Source: Fibrella rubiginis (GTDB lineage Bacteria; Bacteroidota; Bacteroidia; Cytophagales; Spirosomataceae). Taken from it: 64,000 nucleotides of DNA. The DNA is taken from the NCBI RefSeq assembly GCF_017353185.1, contig NZ_JAFMYV010000001.1, positions 186,001-250,000 on the forward strand, read 5' to 3'. Position numbers and translations under genes: made by a program. Shown one piece after another: positions 60,765 through 64,000 of the stretch. Each line of letters begins with the position of its first letter. Within the stretch, counting starts at the first letter, position 1. The notes under the pieces were generated by a model. That model was not told where the DNA came from. It saw nothing but the letters and a program-made list of their open reading frames with translations, and did not search any database.

Positions 60765-62540
60765 CTAGACCACGGGCAGGGTAAACCAGAACGCCGCTCC
60801 GTCGGTCACGGTGGTGTCGAGGCCGATTTGGCCGTGCATGCTCTGGATGAATTCGCTGGAAATGGCGAGGCCTAGTCCTGTGCCGCTGGCTTGTCCATTG
60901 CGGCCGGGGGCCTTGAAATACCGGTCGAACACCCGGTTGCGGTGCTCGGGACGGATGCCCGCGCCGTGGTCGCGCACCCGGAATTCAACAGCCTTCTCCT
61001 GCACCGCTACGCTGATGTCGATACTGGTGTCAGAGGGACTGTGACGCAGGGCATTGGAGAGGAAATTGATCAGCACCCACGACGCCTTGTCGGGGTCGGC
61101 CATGACGGTTGGCAGGGTGGGGGGCAGGTTCAGCTTCAGCGTAATGTTCTTTTGGTCAGCCTGCGTTCGGAGGGCGTCGGCGGCGTAGCGGACAATTTCG
61201 GTGGGGGACACAGGCTGAAGATTGAGCTGGATCTGGCCCGACTCTACCTGCGCCATGTTGAGCAGTTCGCCGGTGAGGCCCAGCAGCCGGTCGGCGTCGG
61301 CGCGGATGTTGCCGAGGAGTTGATGTTGTTCGGTGTTTAGTTCGCCAACTCGCTGATCGTCAAGCAGTTTGAGACTCATTTTGATGCTCGACAGCGGTGT
61401 TTTCAGCTCGTGTGAGACCGTAGCGATAAAGTTGGTTTTGGCTAGATCAAGCTCTTTGTAAGATGTAATATTCTCCAGCACAATAACATAGCCCGCCAGT
61501 TGCGGTTGTTCTTCGCCCGTGCGCGTTACGGCCACGGTGTGGGTACGGCGGTTAAAATAACTTTCCTTGCCCCGGTTTTCAGAACTGCCACTGCCCGCTG
61601 GTGACCCCGCCGGGTTTGGGTCGAATATCTTCAGCATTGAGTTTTCCGGCGTAGGTGTCTGGCTAGCCATTACGTCCTGAATCAGCGTCCGCATGAGGTC
61701 GTTGGATGTCGCTACATCGGGTGCGTATTTTCCGACAATATCCGTGTCTTTCACGCCGAGCAGTCGGCAGGCCACGGGGTTGGCAAAAAGGATGCGGCGG
61801 TTTTCGTCGAGGCCGATGATGCCTTCGTTCATGATCTGAATGAGGGTGTCGATACGCCGTTTTTCAAATAATACGCTGGCCAGATTCGAGTGCTCATATT
61901 CGTCCAGCTTTTGCGCCATGCTGTTGAACGACCGTGCCAGTTCGCCAAACTCGTCGCTCGACCGGAAGTGTAATCGCTCTTCGAAATTGCGGCTTGCCAC
62001 CTGCCGGATTCCCTGCGTCAGTTCGCGGAGGGGATTGGCGATGTAGCCGGGGAAGCTAACGATAAACGAAAACAGGATAAGGAAGCAGAGCGTGCCTACG
62101 CTGGCTAGCCATAACAGGGCGTCTTTAGCGGTCTGTTTGGCTACGTTGTTTTTTCGGAACGTGGCCTGTCGATTGATGTCATCGAGCGTAAATAAGTGCT
62201 GCCGTAGCCGGGCCGCTGTAGTGGTGTCGGTGGGTGCCGTGCGAAGGCGGCTGAACTCCTTCCGAATAGCCACCACCACGCCGCGCTCGCCAGGCTCGGT
62301 GATGTTGGCTTCCTCTTTTTTCAGGTTTGCCTCAAAGTCGGCAATGGCGTCGGGGTCGCGCAAATCGGCCAGGGCTTTTTGCATGTTGCTGGCATATTCG
62401 AGCGACTCATAGTTGTCTTTCAGAATGGCCTGTGAGTCGTGGGAAAGCTCATTGAGGTAATAGGCTGCCAGCCCCCCAACGGTGATCAGGATGGCAAACA
62501 TGAACAGCAAGGCCGACGATATTTTCGATTTTATAGTCAT
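60765..62540 (-). CDS. HAMP-PAS sensor histidine kinase of the kdp locus
   Basis: 591 residues from the ATG at 62540. The frame runs on into kdpD (to 62699), but that part has no domain. Two transmembrane helices flank a periplasmic sensor (about 30-165), followed by HAMP (about 190-240), PAS (about 255-370), HisKA with the phospho-His in ATVSHELKTPLSSIKMSLKL, and HATPase_c with WVLINFLSNALRHSP and SGTGLGLAISSEFIQSM. It takes the place of the kinase half of full-length KdpD in this lineage. Its 3' end is duplicated at 56,268. Confidence 0.92.
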   Translation of the reverse strand: MTIKSKISSALLFMFAILITVGGLAAYYLNELSHDSQAILKDNYESLEYASNMQKALADLRDPDAIADFEANLKKEEANITEPGERGVVVAIRKEFSRLRTAPTDTTTAARLRQHLFTLDDINRQATFRKNNVAKQTAKDALLWLASVGTLCFLILFSFIVSFPGYIANPLRELTQGIRQVASRNFEERLHFRSSDEFGELARSFNSMAQKLDEYEHSNLASVLFEKRRIDTLIQIMNEGIIGLDENRRILFANPVACRLLGVKDTDIVGKYAPDVATSNDLMRTLIQDVMASQTPTPENSMLKIFDPNPAGSPAGSGSSENRGKESYFNRRTHTVAVTRTGEEQPQLAGYVIVLENITSYKELDLAKTNFIATVSHELKTPLSSIKMSLKLLDDQRVGELNTEQHQLLGNIRADADRLLGLTGELLNMAQVESGQIQLNLQPVSPTEIVRYAADALRTQADQKNITLKLNLPPTLPTVMADPDKASWVLINFLSNALRHSPSDTSIDISVAVQEKAVEFRVRDHGAGIRPEHRNRVFDRYFKAPGRNGQASGTGLGLAISSEFIQSMHGQIGLDTTVTDGAAFWFTLPVV

Positions 62541-62584
62541 GGGAGGGAAAGCAACCGCAGCGGCGACCTGTGCGGCTCCGGTAA

Positions 62585-63709
62585 TCAGGATAGAATAATT
62601 AAATCGACATCCGAATCTGAAAGCTTGTTGAGGAGACGGTTGAAGGCGTTGGTGCGGATAATAATCTGAATCAGGTTGAGGTGTGGTTTGCCGATGCAAA
62701 CGGTAGTTATTTTTCGTTTTTCTACTTCCTCCATGATACAGTCTACGATGTTGGCGCCTTTGGTTTGGATCACTTCAGCCCCCAGTTCGGTAGCTAACTT
62801 CAGGTTGTTAATCAAATGTCGCTGCACGTCGAGCCGGATGCGGTCGGAGCTTTCGCTGGGGAGCTGCACATACAGCACAAACCAGCGCGAATTGTAATAG
62901 CTGGCCAGTCGGGCCGTTTTCCGAATCACGCGCCGGGCTACGTCGGCGTTGCTGCTGATGCTGGCCATGAATCGTTCATTGCGCGGCGGCCCTGCCTGTG
63001 GCAGGGCCAGGTCGACTTTCCGTTCCACCTGTCCGGCTACCTCTTTCAATGACAACTCCCTCAACTGCAAGATTTTATCGGCCTGAAAAAAATTAGTCAG
63101 CGCGGTCTGCACCTTCGTGGGGTCGTAAATTTTTCCTTCCTTCAACCGCGTAATCAGCTCGTCGGCGGTGAGGTCGATGTTGACCACCTCGTCGGCGAGT
63201 TGAAGAATACGGTCGGGTACCCGCTCGGTAACGTCGATGTTGGTGATCTTTTTTACTTCGTCATACAGGCTTTCGATATGCTGGATGTTGACTGCCGAGA
63301 TGACGTTGATGCCTGCGTCGAGGATCTCGATTACGTCCTGCCAGCGTTTTTCATTTTTGGAACCGGGAATGTTCGTGTGGGCCAGTTCATCCACGATCAC
63401 CAGTTCGGGGTGGGTGTTGATAATGGCCTGCACGTCCATCTCCTCCAGTTGCCGTCCTTTGTAAAACAGTGTGCGTCGGGGAATGATAGGCAAACCTGCC
63501 ACCAGTGCTTCCGTTTCGGCCCGCTTATGGGTTTCGATGAACCCAATGGTCACGTCGACCCCGTTGCGCAGCAGGTTATGGGCTTCCTGCAACATCCGGT
63601 ATGATTTCCCCACGCCCGCACTCATGCCGATATACACCTTAAACTTTCCCCGTCGCGACTCACGGATGAGGGACAGAAACCGGTCGGCATTTTGGTCGTT
63701 GGGTGTCAT
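62585..63709 (-). CDS. kdpD: KdpD N-terminal sensor protein (KdpD-USP)
   Basis: 374 residues. KdpD domain with the P-loop-like KVYIGMSAGVGKSYRMLQEA, then IGFIETHKRAETEALVAGLP, VDELAHTNIPGSKNEKRWQD and VNIQHIESLYDEV. A USP-like domain (about 240-374) follows, with MASISSNADVARRVIRKTAR. The transmembrane and kinase parts of classical KdpD are missing and a separate HAMP-PAS kinase is encoded 44 bp downstream, as in other Bacteroidota. Senses K+ or turgor. Confidence 0.93.
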   Translation of the reverse strand: MTPNDQNADRFLSLIRESRRGKFKVYIGMSAGVGKSYRMLQEAHNLLRNGVDVTIGFIETHKRAETEALVAGLPIIPRRTLFYKGRQLEEMDVQAIINTHPELVIVDELAHTNIPGSKNEKRWQDVIEILDAGINVISAVNIQHIESLYDEVKKITNIDVTERVPDRILQLADEVVNIDLTADELITRLKEGKIYDPTKVQTALTNFFQADKILQLRELSLKEVAGQVERKVDLALPQAGPPRNERFMASISSNADVARRVIRKTARLASYYNSRWFVLYVQLPSESSDRIRLDVQRHLINNLKLATELGAEVIQTKGANIVDCIMEEVEKRKITTVCIGKPHLNLIQIIIRTNAFNRLLNKLSDSDVDLIILS

Positions 63710-63721
63710 GGGAATAAGAGA

Positions 63722-63848
63722 AGGCAGGGCTATAACACGGAGTTACCCGGAGGTCCACGGAGCTACACAGAGAAAAAGAGTGTACGCTCGAAAAAACCTC
63801 TGTGTAGCTCCGTGGACCTCCGGGTAACTCCGTGTTGTAGCCCTGCCT
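63722..63848. repeat. Long hairpin between the porin and kdpD genes
   Basis: Arms 63722-63772 and 63798-63848 (51 bp) with one G-T mismatch and a 25-nt loop. Same vocabulary as 20,111 (CTCTGTGTAGCTCCGTGG, AACTCCGTG). Confidence 0.9.
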
Positions 63849-63855
63849 CTTTTGC

Positions 63856-64000
63856 TCAAAAAGAAATAGCTATGCTTGTTGTCAATGACGTATTGACGCG
63901 TCTATTCTCGAACGTAGTCAGTGGCGTTTTGCTATCGTACATTTTGCCTTCCAAACGAAATAGCGCGTTGGGCAGCATGGCGTAGTCGTACCCCAGCGAG
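63856..64000 (-). CDS. C-terminal end of an outer-membrane porin-like protein (partial)
   Basis: The frame is open to the window edge. The last 48 residues read as alternating beta strands (SLGYDYAMLPNALFRLEGKM, then YDSKTPLTTFENRRVNTSLT) and end TTSIAISF, a C-terminal Phe typical of outer-membrane barrels. In Bacteroidota kdp loci a porin often precedes kdpD. The product is incomplete here. Confidence 0.6.
   Translation of the reverse strand, partial: SLGYDYAMLPNALFRLEGKMYDSKTPLTTFENRRVNTSLTTSIAISF

Noticed and set aside
62541..62699. N-terminal extension of the kdp-locus histidine kinase
   Set aside because: It overlaps the kdpD 3' end in another frame and has no domain. The ATG at 62,540 is followed directly by the first transmembrane helix.

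Overview
The window reads as a chromosomal segment of a Bacteroidota bacterium, most likely a Cytophagales/Spirosoma-type environmental organism. The grounds are GC-rich housekeeping genes, promoters of the TTG-N19-21-TAnnTTTG type with almost no Shine-Dalgarno sequences, BACON and RICIN-type modules, an IntDOT-like recombinase, and a KdpD sensor split from its histidine kinase. No database search was possible. Family calls rest on motifs read from the translations.

1-34,440 is ordinary core and shell genome. It starts with the 3' end of mutS, then small envelope proteins, a Crp/Fnr regulator, a lytic transglycosylase, a LolA-like protein, a possible EAD/nucleoside-deoxyribosyltransferase-like effector, an acyl-CoA dehydrogenase, a ugd-uxs pair making UDP-xylose, and frr and pyrH. 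It continues with a biotin carrier, dusB, a CPBP protease-DUF2007-cdsA operon, an MFS transporter, DUF1361-dgkA, a DUF4011 SF1 helicase, TerC, a GT2, a divergent type III PKS/UbiA pair, a formamidase and a hydrolase.

34,442-52,006 is an integrated mobile element of about 17.5 kb in the 3' end of a tRNA-Asp gene. An 18-bp direct repeat marks both ends. It carries an integrase beside the tRNA, an excisionase-like HTH, a second IntDOT-like recombinase, a replication module (VapE-type helicase, an iteron cluster with a 20-bp palindrome, a RepB-type primase), several unknown genes and a lytic-transglycosylase-like protein. Next comes a visibly AT-richer cargo block: a broken and an intact MazF-type toxin module, a PD-(D/E)XK nuclease-like protein, and an XRE-ImmA/IrrE metallopeptidase paired with a P63C-domain protein under two operator palindromes. 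A DDE transposase ends the block. No relaxase or conjugation gene was recognised. The cargo block is the best place to look for an undescribed defence system.

52,007-64,000 returns to chromosome: a PQQ-type sugar dehydrogenase, a PfkB kinase overlapping an AGE epimerase, a 1,316-residue secreted lectin/BACON/glycosidase-like protein lying between two copies of a histidine-kinase 3' end, and the kinase/kdpD/porin end of a kdp locus.

Across the chromosomal part, but not inside the mobile element, stop codons are repeatedly followed by long, nearly perfect inverted repeats with arms of about 18-61 bp, including a spacer-free 106-bp palindrome. Several overlap the stop codon of the neighbouring gene, and one related repeat lies in frame inside the helicase gene.
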